64,000 nt of DNA. Source: Symsagittifera roscoffensis (Eukaryota > Xenacoelomorpha > Acoela > Convolutidae). The translations under genes were made by a program, and so were the position numbers. The notes beneath the pieces are model-generated. The model saw nothing but the letters and a program-made list of their open reading frames with translations, made no database searches and was not told the origin of the DNA. The DNA lies in contig NC_087066.1 in NCBI RefSeq assembly GCF_963678635.1, positions 58,484,312 through 58,548,311 on the forward strand, in the 5' to 3' direction. Positions 11,698-22,906 of this stretch are shown piece after piece. Position 1 is the stretch's first letter; the number at the start of each line of letters is the position of its first letter.

Positions 11698-14249
11698 CGA
11701 GATGCGTGCGGTGTGATAAAAGCTGAACGTTCGAGTCTTTGCAGATACGTTTGAAGGCGTCTCCAGCTTAGTTTGAAGCACTAAAATGGTGCGCACAGTC
11801 TAGGCCATAAGTTTGGTGACTAATTTGTCGAAATTCTTCAAAGACGCAAGCAAGAAGGATTGTATCACACTTGAGATACAAGTTGTGATAATCCTCCAAT
11901 TTCTGACATTTGAACACTCTAAAAATTTTCCTTGCATTTTCCAGATCCACTTGTGAAACTGCAACTTTTCCTCCATTCAAAACATCGGACCAATTTTGCA
12001 AAGGAGGCAGTCCTTTTTCTGCAAATTTTTCTCTTTTGGTCATGTATGAATAAGGGTAGAAACAATTTTGTCGTATCAGACACCGTTGCTCCTCCGTCTC
12101 GTTTGCGAAATACTTGTTCAAAATTGACATTTTTTCCGCTGGTAGATTAACAGCCAATTTTTGCAGGGAAGAATTCAAAAACTTGCATGAGTCAATGAAT
12201 CTGAGGTATTCAAAAACTTTTTGCTCAGATCCGTTCTTCCTTTTTATAGTTTTAATTAGGACTCCAATGCTTAACGATATATATTTTTCGTCGGTGCTAG
12301 GTATAACACTCATTGTACTTGTTGGCTCGCATTCATGCAATGCGAGACAAATGTGGTGAAGGTCATAGTTCTGGATGTTATGTCCAATGACTGGGGTAAC
12401 ATTTACAGTTCGTCTTGCGAGGTTGCACTTTCATGTGCCTATCCCAGAAATTTTCCAGAAAAATGGAAATGGTCAAGACATTTTTCGTGCTCATTGGTAA
12501 AATGTATACAGCAAATCCAACAAGTTTATGTGTTTTCTTTGTTCAACGATTCTTGGCTTTCTAGAAATTGAGGAAACCTTCGCTTTTTATCATATATTTT
12601 TCTCGCCAATTGATGCAACTGATTGAGAAACTTTTTCATGCATTGATCAGAGCTGTCATAGTGAAAGAATTAGGGCTGTGAATTTCCGTGTTCAATTACA
12701 GCCGATGAATACCCACAAGCTTCGTGTTTTTGTACAACTCGGGTTGATGATTGCGATGGATTATCAGGACAAGAATGATTGAAATGATTGAAAATCAAAA
12801 GAAATCACAAGTGGTACAAACCACAAGGCCTGGAGTTTTTTGAACTCATATCTGTTAGTACCATTTTCTGCTGAAGGCATGACTACTTGCAACACGGTAT
12901 GTGTTGCTCGTGAGTTTCATCGCTCCAACTAATGTGAGAGCAGTGTCTACAAAAACGTGCAATTGGGTGATAATTACACCCTTTGATTTCGCAGATGAAC
13001 TTTAACAAATCGATTATAAGCACATAGTGATGATTTGCAGGCTCATACAAGAGAAGCAGGTCCATGTCAAATGTTTCAGTTTGGATTCTGTTATCTTGGT
13101 TTAGTCGTTTTGAAATATACATAGGCAACAAATCTCCCTTGTGGTACTGGAACGCATTTACCCGCACGTCGTTAAGTTATTCAAATTTTCCAATTGAAGC
13201 GAAACTCATGGGTGAATTAAAATTACCTTGGGCTTTGTGTGCACTTTCAGCAGTGTATGTATCAGGTTGTGTCCGCGCAGCTGCTGGGTTCGCTTTTTGT
13301 TGATCAGTTAGAAGTAGGTCAACACCATGCTTCAGACTATAAGCAGCGGTAAAGCAAAGTTCGAAGCAATTATTATCTTCGTGATTTCTAATGTTTATCA
13401 AATTCTGGGACATTTGAATTCGAAAAGGCAAATCAATATAAGATGACCCACGGATTGGTGAAAACTTTGCAAGTTTAACAAACGCTTGAACTACGTGTTG
13501 CAAAATCCAACCGCTTCCATAAGATGCAAAAGTCTCCAAAACCGCTTGCATTTTTTCGACCATTTCAAAAAACTTGTCATCTTCTAATCCCAAGCTCATC
13601 ACAGGTTTCATATCAGAATTTGCATAAACGTCAATCCGCTCGTCGTGCTCAGTTTTACTAGAATCATTTATTACTTTAGGTTTTACCAAACCTAAATTAG
13701 TGCTGAACTGAACTTTTCTAGGTCCTTCTGCAACTCAATCGATTATGAGCCTTTGAATTTCATCTTTTTTCTCTTGCATAAACTGCAAACAATCAATCGG
13801 TTGATTTTCATCCATGGGTTGGTTTCCGCCGATCACATACGTCTCAAGAACACCGAAAAAAGCAGACTCACTTTTTTGAAGACTCTTGCCGTTGATTTCG
13901 TCTTCATCGACACCATCCACATCACCGAGAGCAGCATTAGCAGCGGCACTTGTAGTGGCTAAATCAGCAGAGGCAGCTCTCATAACAGGAAGACCATGGC
14001 TTGCTAGTAAATGAGCTGATAAGTTTTTGGCCGAATGAAATCCCAAATGACAATAATCACAAACACTCCAAGTTGACCATGAGTGTGAAGAATATGTTTT
14101 TGTAAATTTGAGAGCATTTGAGCCGTGAATGAACACTCATTGCATCGATAAACAATAAGCAGTTTTTCAACAAAATGTTTGTCACGCTCATGGCGACTTC
14201 TATTGCTCTTATTTGCATATTTCAGTGGACAAAAATTGCATTTGAACAT
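11698..14249 (-). pseudogene. polB: PolB1 copy 2 (N-terminal half with complete zinc-finger start)
   Basis: Starts at the ATG at 14,249: MFKCNFCPLKYANKSNRSRH, a C2H2-type finger, then YRCNECSFTAQ with a HTHG end, and, after a frameshift, VCDYCHLGFHSAKNLSAHL. It continues through the same domains as copy 1 to YHNLYLKCDTILLACVFEEF and FSASN, and is cut at about 11,698 before palm motif A. It shares with copy 1 the frameshift in the third finger, the TGA near 13,735 and the TAA near 13,175. From 12,893 to 14,136 it is nearly identical to copy 1 (one amino-acid change in each of two long frames), but 11,700-12,880 is clearly more diverged and has its own deletions. Confidence 0.85.
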
Positions 14250-15183
14250 TTTTTGAAATAAGTTAAGCTATTGATTTTAAGAAAGAAAAAGAATCAAGTG
14301 ATCTCAAATTACACTCATAAACAACAGTAAATGGGAAACATAACTATTCGTCTACCAATTGCAGAGAAAACGGTTTATGTTTTGCGCGCGTAATTTTGAA
14401 TTTAAATTAAAGTTTTCGCCAAAATTTGAATTAGATTTGAATTTCCCGCCATAACTGGCAAACTCAAATTCGATTGGACAAAACAGATAAATTGTTGTTT
14501 GAAACGTTAATAATTATTACAAACGATAGAAAATAATCTAAGCCAACCAAGTTTGGGCTTAATTTTAATCCAAAATGATTTTAGAGTCAAGAGAGAAAAG
14601 TTTTAATTTTATATTTTATCAATTCAAATTATAAATTGATGAAAATTTCGAAATTGCGAATAAAAGTTGAGCATGTCACAACATATGGTAGATCCTAAAT
14701 ATCCCAATTGTTATGGAAGTAGAATAATCTATATAAAGGTCAAAATTTGTATCAAAAACAGTTGAAATGATGAATAAGTAAAGCAAAAACTGAAAAATGA
14801 CAGTTTTTTAACTTTCCAGGCGCATTGTTTTCAATGATGTCAATCACGGAGCGGTCGCACGGTCTATGTCATCTTGAATTTGTTTCAATTGTCTTTCGAT
14901 ATGAAAAAAAACAGAAAAAATACTTTTCTGTAAAGAAAAATGAGTTTGTTGTTTTAGGGGGGATTAAGGGGATTAGCCTTTTTCTCGAAGACTATTGAAA
15001 AAACATCTACTCCCACAATCTCATTTGTCGTGCCCCTCATTGCAAGTTCATAATAACACCACTTGCTCATTATAAAAAGTTGCGTCTTCTGGTTGAAAGT
15101 CGCATTTTTTCGGAAAAATGAAAAAACTATGACTCATCATTTAAAAAAAAACACAAGATATAAACTCAAACTCAATTTTGAAG
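14250..15183. other. Intergenic spacer upstream of PolB1, repeated in later units
   Basis: No gene. It holds the presumed PolB1 promoter, including TTTGCGCGCGTAATTTTGAA and several GAATTTCCCGCC-like tracts. It recurs with small changes at 23,055-23,950 and 32,615-33,480, each time attached to the same zinc-finger start on the minus strand. Units 2 and 3 carry a further 480-640 bp of A/T-rich sequence absent here. Confidence 0.6.
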
Positions 15184-15814
15184 TTAAATTATTATATACA
15201 ATAAAAACGAACAAAAATCAATAAAACTCAACCTCAGTTTCAAAGTTATATAAGGTCCAATTACTCCTGCGCTTTCTCTAGCGTTGTTAGCTTTCTTTTT
15301 TTCCTTGGCACTAGACAGAGAGAAGGGGTTAAGTTTTCCATGTGGTTGCTCACAGTAGCCACAGGGGTACGCTTTGGAGTTGAGCAACCCGGTTCGTCAA
15401 GCCATGGTGACACTGCAGGGGAAGGATCAGCTTTCGGGGTAACTACTGATGGTGATTCAATCTGTTCCGTTCCCCATAAACGATCAAAAAATTCAATTTC
15501 TTCAAAGTATTCTAACTGGTTTTCACACATCGGAGTAACATCGCAATCGTATTTAGACAAAATTGATTTTACTGGTTTTGATAAAATTGAAATATCAACC
15601 TGAAGAGCAAGAGGCTGGTCAGGATCCGTATATTTACCAGTTTACTGAGTAAAAGTAAAAAAATTTTGGGAATCATAATGTGATGTGTACAAGTCCACTC
15701 ATCAGAATTGAAACTTTTTTCTTCGTTAATTATTGCTACAAAATTACCGTGAACGGTTTCATAAAAAATGGTTTTATCGTGACTGGAATATCCGGCAATA
15801 ACATAACAAGGCAT
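15184..15814 (-). pseudogene. Accessory gene A, unit 1 (unknown function)
   Basis: Begins at ATG 15,814 with MPCYVIAGYSSHDKTIFYET and HGNFVAIINEEKSFNSDEWT. A deletion of about 65 bp and a frameshift near 15,640 separate this from the second half (15,261-15,560), which reads YDCDVTPMCENQLEYFEEIE and then a Ser/Pro/Thr-rich tail ending in PRKKRKLTTLEKAQ, a classical basic nuclear-localisation-like run. I recognise no family. It is divergent to gene B, with about 480 bp between their starts. Confidence 0.55.
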
Positions 15815-15959
15815 TTTTGAAGAAAAGTTGGAAGAAAAAGACAAACGTAACGCGGAAAGAAATGAAACTGAAACGAATTGTGAAAACGCCTCAAGAGATT
15901 AAAATAGGGATTGGTTCTTCTAAAATTAGAAATTTCAAGACCTCCTATGTAGTTTTTGA

Positions 15960-16297
15960 TCAGATTAAAAAGGGAGGGCGTGTAAAAAATTTATGTTACC
16001 TTGCGTGGTATTCTATGTTTATCTAAATTGCATTCAAACAAATAGCTTGTATCAAAAATAACGTTTAAACATTGTGACTTTTAACACCCATTAAAATTCT
16101 TATCAGTTGTACATGCACAAAATACTTATCCATTTGAACCAAATCGCAATCCAATATCTTTGTGATATAAAGTACATGTGTATATAAATTAAAATAGATA
16201 CAACGCTTTCTTTTGCAGACATATACAATCAATCGGAACCATTCATTTCTTTCTATTCAGTTTTGAATCGAGTTACTTTGAAAATTTACTCGTTACA
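15960..16297 (+). promoter_or_regulatory. Divergent promoter region between A and B (TATA at 16,181)
   Basis: A conserved noncoding block kept in all five units. It contains GTATATAAATTAAAA, a TATA-box candidate, at 16,181, 25,654, 28,109, 34,606 and 37,530. In units 3, 4 and 5 the distance from this TATA to the B start codon is exactly 117 bp. CTTTCTTTTGCAG shortly upstream of B resembles a 3' splice site in units 1, 2 and 5 but is changed to GAAG in units 3 and 4. Conservation in otherwise decaying copies may simply reflect recent duplication. Confidence 0.5.
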
Positions 16298-16680
16298 ACA
16301 AATAAAACCAAAACAAGCACCACAGCAAATGCAGATAAAAATTTTGGCGATTGCTATTTCGATATTTCGGAAAACAGTAAAAGATTTGTGCGTTCTACAT
16401 TGAAAATATATGAGCAAACTGGAACTTATGTATTCCTGAAATTTAAAAAAAGCAACTGAAGGCGCTGAGTTTGAATGTGTACAAAGACTTTCCTTGGGCA
16501 GCGAAGAATTTTCAAAATTACTAAAGTCAGGAAAATCAATCCGAGCGCAAACAAATGAAATTTCTGATACTGTTGAAAACAAAGACAAACCACACTCCAA
16601 CTGTAAACGAGCCAGGAAATCTCAACTTTCCTCAAACACAAACGATTTCAAGCACGACTCGAATTAATTTTCTGTTACAA
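16298..16680 (+). pseudogene. Accessory gene B (PC4-like), unit 1, start codon lost
   Basis: Same gene as 28,226-28,615, but the ATG of the intact copies reads ACA here. There is also a frameshift near 16,440 within the EFECVQR region. The C-terminal basic, Ser/Asn-rich part is still recognisable. Confidence 0.6.
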
Positions 16681-17471
16681 AATGACAGAAGCTATGTTCG
16701 AAATTGTGTGACCTGATTATTTCAAAAAATTTCAAGCAAATTTCAAATTTGTTATTACTGAAAAAATTCCTAATTTATTCTTTTTCTTAAAATTATGCTT
16801 TTGGAAGCCACTTCAAATCTGAATATTGCCCTTTTTCAGTCGAGAATGAAATAAAAACTCATCACCATATATTGATTTAAGTAGATTCTGAGGAACAATT
16901 AAACCAATTTTTTCCTTCCCAAAAATGTTTCAGTGTTCCTTGTATTTTCACTTGCTTCAAATACTTAGTTTCTCCTGCTAAAGACGTCAAAGGAAACGGT
17001 GAGTTATTTGACAAGCTTAAACTAGCTCTCACTTATTCAGCACAACCTGTTGCAGCCAATCTCGATTTATTAAATTTCACTGCAATCAAAAAACGTTTAC
17101 CCAATTTATTGCTTTCTGCAAAATCATCTAACAAAGAAACTTCACCAAATCAAAACGTTTGTAAGAAATCTCCGGCCGTTGGGAGACAGAAACGAATTGA
17201 TAATACAGTTACGCCTGCTTCATCGTCGACTTCAAAGAAATCCGCAAGATTTTCGACTTCAGTTTCAAAGAAACATACAGAAAGCAGACATGTTCAAACA
17301 GATGAGATGAATACAGAAACTTTGAAAAGATTTGAAAGTTCAACTTATGGACCCCATTCTGCCGCTTTTTGTAAAATAATGGATATTTTGACAATTGGAT
17401 ATGGAAAACTTGATGTAGATACTGATGTGCTATTTGTGAAATTTATTGTTGAAGAAAAAGTTAAGTGTTAA
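16681..17471 (+). pseudogene. Accessory gene C/D, unit 1
   Basis: Starts MTEAMFEIV and is cut by an in-frame TGA within ten codons; a further frameshift lies near 16,785. The D part (17,109-17,471) is open: a Ser/Thr/Lys-rich linker, then GPHSAAFCKIMDI and KLDVDTDVLFVKFIVEEKV. Uniquely in this unit the C-to-D junction (CCCAATTTATTGCTTTC) is in one frame; the other units have one T/A fewer here. No family recognised. Confidence 0.6.
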
Positions 17472-17518
17472 TTGATACTTTTCATGATTCCTTTTTTATT
17501 ATATTGAGTTCAGTAAAC

Positions 17519-17926
17519 ATGATTTCAACTTTCGATTTAAAACTCATTCATGAAGTTTTTATAGACTTAAAATCACAATATCTAGACAAATCAGTCAGAT
17601 TTCAGTGTTTTTTAGCCACTTGTTTGTATTTGGATGCTGATATTATCTTGGATTTTGTTTTGAAAAACAGACCATATGGTGGTTTAATTGGAATAGACAA
17701 TTTGTCGCTCGACGAACACTTGAAACAATTCAAATTTCTTAGAATACATGCTATATTGCATGACGCAGCAGGATATTTGCAAGAAAAAAATCATACCGGT
17801 CCTGGGTACACATATGTTTTGCCTTATCCAATGAAAAACTGTTACCTGGGTCACGCGACAGGTATTGCGTTTTGCTTATTTCTTAAAGCATTCAAACCAA
17901 AGTTAATTCGTTTGTTGGAATGTTGA
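17519..17926 (+). CDS. Accessory protein E, conserved family of unknown function
   Basis: An intact 135-codon frame starting at ATG 17,519. Conserved against the Polinton-2 homologue at 51,185-51,514: GGLIG, LR-AILHDAAG, H-GPGY-Y-LP, LG--TG--FC and a hydrophobic C-terminal segment (GIAFCLFLKAF). The HDAAG and GPGY blocks could be catalytic or structural, but I know no matching enzyme; a loose likeness to phospholipase A2 HD and GPG motifs is in the wrong order. It lies 47 bp after D and 9 bp before F, so it probably shares a transcript with them. This is the only full-length E in the window; the E copies of units 2-5 share an 8-nt deletion upstream. Confidence 0.65.
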   Translation: MISTFDLKLIHEVFIDLKSQYLDKSVRFQCFLATCLYLDADIILDFVLKNRPYGGLIGIDNLSLDEHLKQFKFLRIHAILHDAAGYLQEKNHTGPGYTYVLPYPMKNCYLGHATGIAFCLFLKAFKPKLIRLLEC

Positions 17927-20555
17927 GTGAAAGTTATGTTAACCCAAAGAAAGAAAACTAAAAAATTGTTTTTCAACCATCTCATTATTTTAGATATTGA
18001 AGGATTTAAATGTGGCAAGAAACCTTTGATCATAAAGGAACTTTCCGTTTGCTCTGCTAATACAATTGATACAATTCATTTTCTGCCACCAGTTCAATTC
18101 AACAATTTATCAGAAGAAGAGAAAAAAGCGTACAATTGGGTATGTAAATTTCTACACGCGCTTCGTTGGGACAAATGTGAATACCCTTACTCATACTTGG
18201 ATCAAATTTTTGACAGCATTTGTTTGAGGAACCCAAATTCCAATTTTTTTGCTAAAAGTGCACAAAAATCTGTTTTATTAGCTGAATACTTGAAATTACA
18301 TGTGACAAATTTGGAAGATATTGGCTGCTCAAAGATTGAACGGTTATTGGGTCAACAAAAACATATTTGCAAACAACATTCTCATTTACTTCCCTCGCAT
18401 CAATTATTAAAGCATTGTACCCGTAGAAAATCTAAAGTTTTTTTTCGATTGGTTACAAAATGAACTGTCCAATGATGCAAACAAAAAAGTCCATTGTTTG
18501 CAAACACTTGAAACATTTCAAATTTCTTAGAATACATGCTATATTGTATGACGCAGCAGGATATTTGCAAGAAAAAAATCATACCGGTCCTGGGTACACA
18601 TATGTTTTGCCTTGTCCAATAAAAAACTGTTACCTGGGTAAGGTGACAGGTATTGCGTTTTGTTTATTTCTTAAAGGATTCAAACCAAAGTTATTTCGTT
18701 TGTTGGAATGTTGAGTGAAAGTCATGTTAACCCAAAGAAAGAAAACTAAAAAATTTTTTTTCAACCATCTCATTATTTTAGATATTGAAGGATTTAAATG
18801 TGGCAAGAAACCCTTGATCATAAAGGAACTTTCCGTTTGCTCTGCTAATACAATTGATACAATTCATTTTCTGCCACCAGTTCATTTCAACAATTTATCA
18901 GAAGAAGAGAAAAAAGCGTACAATTGGGTATCTAAATTTCTACACGGTTTTCGTTGGGACAAAGGTGAATACCCTTACTCATACTTGGATCAAATTTTTG
19001 ACAGCATTTGTTAGAGGAACCCAAATTCCCATTTTTTTGCTAAATTACACAAAAATCTGTTTTATTAGCTGAATACTTGAAAATACCTGTGACCAATTTG
19101 GAAGATATTGGCTGCCCAAAGATTGAACGGTTATTGGGTCAAGAAAAACATATTTGCAAACGATATTCTCATTTACTTCCCTGGAATCAATTATTAAAGC
19201 ATTGTACCCGTAGAAAATTCAAAGTTTTTTTCGATTGGTTACAAAATGAACTGTCCAATGATGTAAACAAAAATGTCCATTGTTTGCAAACACTTGAAAC
19301 AATTCAAATTTCTTAGAATACATGCTATATTGCATGACGCAGCAGGATGTTTGCAAGAAAAAAATCATACCGGTCCTGGGTACACATATGTTTTGCCTTG
19401 TCCAATAAAAAACTGTTACCTGGGTCACGTGACAGGTATTGCGTTTTGCTTATTTCTTAAAGCATTCAAAGCATAGTTATTTCGTTTGTTGGAATGTTGA
19501 GTGAAAGTTATGTTAACCCAAAGAAAGAAAACTAAAAAATTGTTTGTCAACCATCTCATTATTTTAGATATTGAAGGATTTAAATGTGGCAAGAAACCTT
19601 TGATCATAAAGTAACTTTCCGTTTGCTCTGCTAATACAATTGATACAATTCATTTTCTGCCACCAGTTCAATTCAACAATTTATCAGAAGAAGAGAAAAA
19701 AGCGTACAATTGGGTATCTAAATTTCTACACGCGCTTCGTTGGGACAAATGTGAATACCCTTACTCATACTCGGATCAAATTTTTGACAGCATTTGTTTG
19801 AGGAACCCAAATTCCAATTTTTTTGCTAAAAGTGCACAAAAATCTGTTTTATTAGCTGAATACTTGAAATTACATGTGACAAATTTGGAAGATATTGGCT
19901 GCTCAAAGATTGAACGGTTATTGGGTCAACAAAAACATATTTGCAAACGACATTCTCATTTACTTCCCTCGCATCAATTATTAAAGCCTTGTACCTGTAG
20001 AAAATCCAAAGTTTTTTTCGATTGGTTACAAATTGAACTGTCCATTGATGCAAACAAAAATTTCCATTGTTTGCAAACACTTGAAACAATTCAAATTTCT
20101 TAGAATACATGCTATATTGCATGACGCAGCAGGATATTTGCAAGAAAAAAATCATACCGGTCCTGTGTACACATATGTTTTGTCTTGTCCATTAAAAAAC
20201 TGTTACCTGGATCACGTGACAGGTATTTCGTTTTGCTTATTTCTTAAAGCATTCAAACCAAAGTTATTTTGTTTGTTGGAATGTTGAGTGAAAGTCATGT
20301 TAACCCAAAGAAAGAAAACTAAAATATTGTTTTTCAACCATCTCATTATTTTAGATATTGAAGGATTTAAATGGGGCAAGAAACCTTTGATCATAAAGGA
20401 ACTTTCCATTTGCTCTGCTAATACAATTGATACAATTCATTTTCTGCCACCAGTTCAATTCAACAATTTATCAGAAGAAGAGAAAAAAGCGTACAATTGG
20501 GTATCTAAACTTCTACACGGGCTTCGTTGGGACAAAGGTGAACACAAAGGTTGAT
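17715..20555 (+). repeat. Tandem repeat of E/F, period about 787 bp, 3.6 units
   Basis: The string AACACTTGAAACA recurs at 17,715, 18,503, 19,289 and 20,076 (spacing 788, 786, 787). Each unit holds the C-terminal part of E and most of F; the seam joins the end of F to the middle of E inside ACACTTGAAACA-TTCAAAT. Only the first unit keeps complete E and F. Later units have stops (F at 19,018 and 19,613) or truncated fronts. The last unit runs into GAACACAAAGGTTGATTTGC at about 20,545. Confidence 0.9.
17936..18463 (+). CDS. Accessory protein F, putative DEDD-type exonuclease
   Basis: A 175-codon frame from ATG 17,936, with motifs shared with the Polinton-2 copy (51,520-51,885): hhLDxExF (ILDIEGF), KEL-V, FLPP, a LH-W block (FLHALRWDK) and VTNLEDIGC. 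The DxE near the N-terminus and the later Asp (LED) are what one expects of an RNase H-fold DEDD exonuclease. A His/Cys-rich C-terminus (HICKQHSHLLPSHQLLKHC) may be a zinc site. Its C-terminus (VFFRLVTK) has been altered by the 787-bp repeat junction. Homologues of this type are common next to Maverick genes. Function inferred, not proven. Confidence 0.55.
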   Translation: MLTQRKKTKKLFFNHLIILDIEGFKCGKKPLIIKELSVCSANTIDTIHFLPPVQFNNLSEEEKKAYNWVCKFLHALRWDKCEYPYSYLDQIFDSICLRNPNSNFFAKSAQKSVLLAEYLKLHVTNLEDIGCSKIERLLGQQKHICKQHSHLLPSHQLLKHCTRRKSKVFFRLVTK

Positions 20556-20676
20556 TTGCCTGTTGAACCGAAATGAAGAATCACATATTTTTATGCCAAG
20601 TTTTGTGAATCATAATAAATATATTTATTGATTGTTTTCATTTTCTTTTGATCTTGTGTGATTACTAGTTGCTTAC

Positions 20677-20853
20677 ATGTCGTGTTTGAAAATTCAAAAA
20701 TTAAAAAAAATATTTTTGCCAAAAGAAAACACACAAAATGTGAGTTTAACAGGTGAGAATTTACCAAAAGAGTTATTAGACAAAATCAGTACCGGAAAAG
20801 TAGAAAAAATTGTTCGGATACTTCTGACAGACAAAAACATAGCAAGAAAAAGG
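20677..20853 (+). pseudogene. Accessory gene H, first copy in unit 1 (truncated)
   Basis: ATG 20,677 opens MSCLKIQKLKKIFLPKENTQ and runs through GENLPKELLDKISTG and KIVRILLTDKNIA, then ends prematurely at AAAAAGGTGAGTAAG, where the sequence joins a copy of the F tail. This copy shows the N-terminus in frame with the body, which the other H copies have lost. Confidence 0.55.
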
Positions 20854-20859
20854 TGAGTA

Positions 20860-21484
20860 AGAAGTTTTTTTCGATTGGTTACAAAATGAACTGTCCAATG
20901 ATGCAAACAACATTATCTCCAAATTTTGTTGGTTTACGCTTCAATGACTAATCAGAGTCCTGAAAACAAATTAACATCAGGAATTAAAGTTACTCTTACG
21001 CGGACAGGCATATTAGATTGTCGAGGAAAACCTCTCCTGCAAAAAACTCGAACAAATTACACTGAACGATATCAAAATCGATAATTTACGGAAATTTTTT
21101 TACAGTTCTTGACTACTTTCACCTGTACAATGTCCAGACTCCAAGATTTTCGCCAGTGAATTCCGTTGTTCAATCTCAACCTGGAAGGGCTGCAACCTCA
21201 GCTGGGAGAGAGTAGACAAATCCATTTGCATGACCATCAGCTTCCAGCTGAACTGAAAGAATTAGTCAAAACCGATAACTTTGAGGAAATACATTTAGTT
21301 CAAGCCACAATCAGAGTTGCTGCTCATTTTGTTGTAAAGTTCAAATCTAACTGTAACCATGAAAAATTCACAAAATAATAGTTTTTCTTCATTGAACGAG
21401 GAGTTGATTTGCCTGTTGAACCGAAATGAAGAATCACATATATATATGCCAAGTTTTGTGAATCATAATAAATATAATTATTGA
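20860..21484 (+). pseudogene. F tail plus accessory gene I, unit 1 (unknown)
   Basis: Begins with the F C-terminal sequence (DWLQNELSND in one frame), then MTNQSPENKLTS with KVTLTRTGILDCRGKPLLQK, a frame break near 21,080, and a 70-codon frame (21,166-21,378) with LPAELKELVKTDNFEEIHLV. A 42-codon frame from ATG 21,359 (MKNSQNNSFSSLNEELICLL) ends at 21,484 next to an AATAAA signal. I recognise no family, and cannot decide whether this is one frameshifted gene or two small ones. Confidence 0.4.
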
Positions 21485-21528
21485 TTGTTTTCATTTTCTT
21501 TTAATCTAGTGTGATTACTAGTTGCTTA

Positions 21529-21835
21529 CATGTCGTGTTTGAAAATTCAAATTTTCAAAAAAAATATTTTTGTTGAAAGAAAACACACAAAATGTGAGTT
21601 TAACAGGTGAGAATTTACAAAAGAGTTATTAGACAAAATCAGTACCGGAAACGTAGAAAACATTGTTCGGATACTTCTGAGAGACAAAAACATAGCAAGA
21701 TATATAATGAAATACAAACCAAACGGCAATAGATCAGAGAGAAAAAAGGCGATTGGTATGCAGTTGTAACTATCAACCTTGATACAAATCAGCAAAAAAA
21801 GTCTTCCAGTAATAATTGAAAATGATGAAACCACT
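21529..21835 (+). pseudogene. Accessory gene H, second copy in unit 1
   Basis: Same gene as 39,660-39,953. The start ATG (21,529) runs into a stop after about 26 codons because of changes in the poly-A tract, and a base is missing near 21,617. The body encodes KISTGNVENIVRILL and the conserved DWYAVV region. Confidence 0.5.
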
Positions 21836-22105
21836 GTCGAGAACAATAATTGCGACTTTGTAGACATTGGTGGTGCCAAACAGTCTTTATCTCACGAAAA
21901 CAGATCTTGGAAATTTTGTAATTCTGTTTCTTTTCCGTCTGCAGAAGTTGTCTTTTTTCTCACAAGTCTGTTTCATTTTCATTTTGCTCTCTTTATCTAT
22001 TTCAAAATTGTCTTTTTACCATCTTAGTTGTGACGAGACTGCCATTTGGCTTTCAACAGTACAGTTGGTTACATGTTACCCAATCCCAAGTTATAATAAT
22101 GAATA
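21808..22105 (+). pseudogene. Accessory gene J, unit 1
   Basis: An acidic N-terminal stretch (ENDETTVENNNCDFVDIG), then a very hydrophobic T-rich stretch ending in a stop near 22,027. The C-terminal block CDETAIWLS with the conserved end before the ATPase lies in another frame. The Polinton-2 homologue (52,073-52,325) has the same discontinuity at the same place. Confidence 0.45.
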
Positions 22106-22740
22106 AGATCATTTCAACAAAAGATCATCTGTTGATGTCCGTTTCAGATCACTCGGGATCTGGCAAAACTGGTTTAATTTTTCAAATGCTTCTCAAAGGT
22201 ACATTCTATCCATAGTATAACAAGAATTTTATTTTTATCTCCACGATCAACCCAAATACCGTTCCTTTGTTTCTCACAACAAATTTGGTATTGAATTTAT
22301 AAAATTGTCCAGCTTTGAATTTGTTAATAACTTACGGAATTGTATGATTGTCTTTGATGATACCTATGGAGAAATTTTTAATGAAAAAGATTTTGTTAAA
22401 TTAGCTACAGCAGGCCGACATAAAAATGTTCATGTTATTTATGTCAAGCACCATTTATTTCAGCAAAGTAAGCAATCACGTACAATAGATTTGAATACAA
22501 CTCAATTAATTTTGTTCAAATCACCTCGAGACATTGATTATTTAGGCAGACAGTTGAATAATGCAAAATTCCTTCGTCATGCGTATCAGTTGGCAACGAA
22601 AGAAGATTTCGGTCATTTGTTGATAGACTTGAATCCCAAAACTTTAGAATGTCTTCGTTATTCGTCAAACATAGTTCCACCATCACGAACCATTTTCTAT
22701 TTGCCATCCTCAAAAGCAGTTATCACATCTCTTGAAAATG
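22099..22740 (+). pseudogene. Packaging ATPase (FtsK/HerA type), unit 1
   Basis: ATG 22,099. The P-loop is intact (GSGKTG, preceded by SDHS). A TAG at about 22,215 (after GTFYP) and a frameshift break the region between P-loop and Walker B. The second frame (22,305-22,745) holds the Walker B region MIVFDDTYGE, the sensor region GRHKNVHVIYVKHHLF and LILFKSPRDIDYL. In Polintons this motor packages genomic DNA into capsids. Confidence 0.8.
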
Positions 22741-22906
22741 AATGAGAAAGATTTTTGTATATTAAAGCAATTGCTCAATAGTCGCCATTGTAGATCAATT
22801 TTGACAGGAGCTGATTCAAATTTTATTAGATTTCTGTGAGATTGTTTTGTAAATGTTTTTCTGGGACATGTTCCAGCTAACAAGAGTTTCATCGAGAGTA
22901 AGATTT
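22738..22906 (+). pseudogene. Small conserved Polinton gene S, truncated (unit 1)
   Basis: ATG 22,738 overlaps the end of the ATPase frame. The product has LNSRHCRSILTGADSNFIRFL, then an in-frame TGA, then DCFVNVFLGHVPANK. It is cut at CATCGAGAGTAAG and joined to the antisense PolB1 zinc-finger start. See the fuller copy at 40,852. Confidence 0.5.

Noticed and set aside
17715-20555. CRISPR-like or satellite array
   Set aside because: The repeat unit is about 787 bp of coding sequence with no spacer structure; it is a gene-fragment tandem duplication.
20840-20860. A 5' splice site AAGGTGAGTAAG at the end of H (also near 30,410)
   Set aside because: A good donor consensus, but it sits at the junction created by the 852-bp duplication and no convincing acceptor restores H or I.
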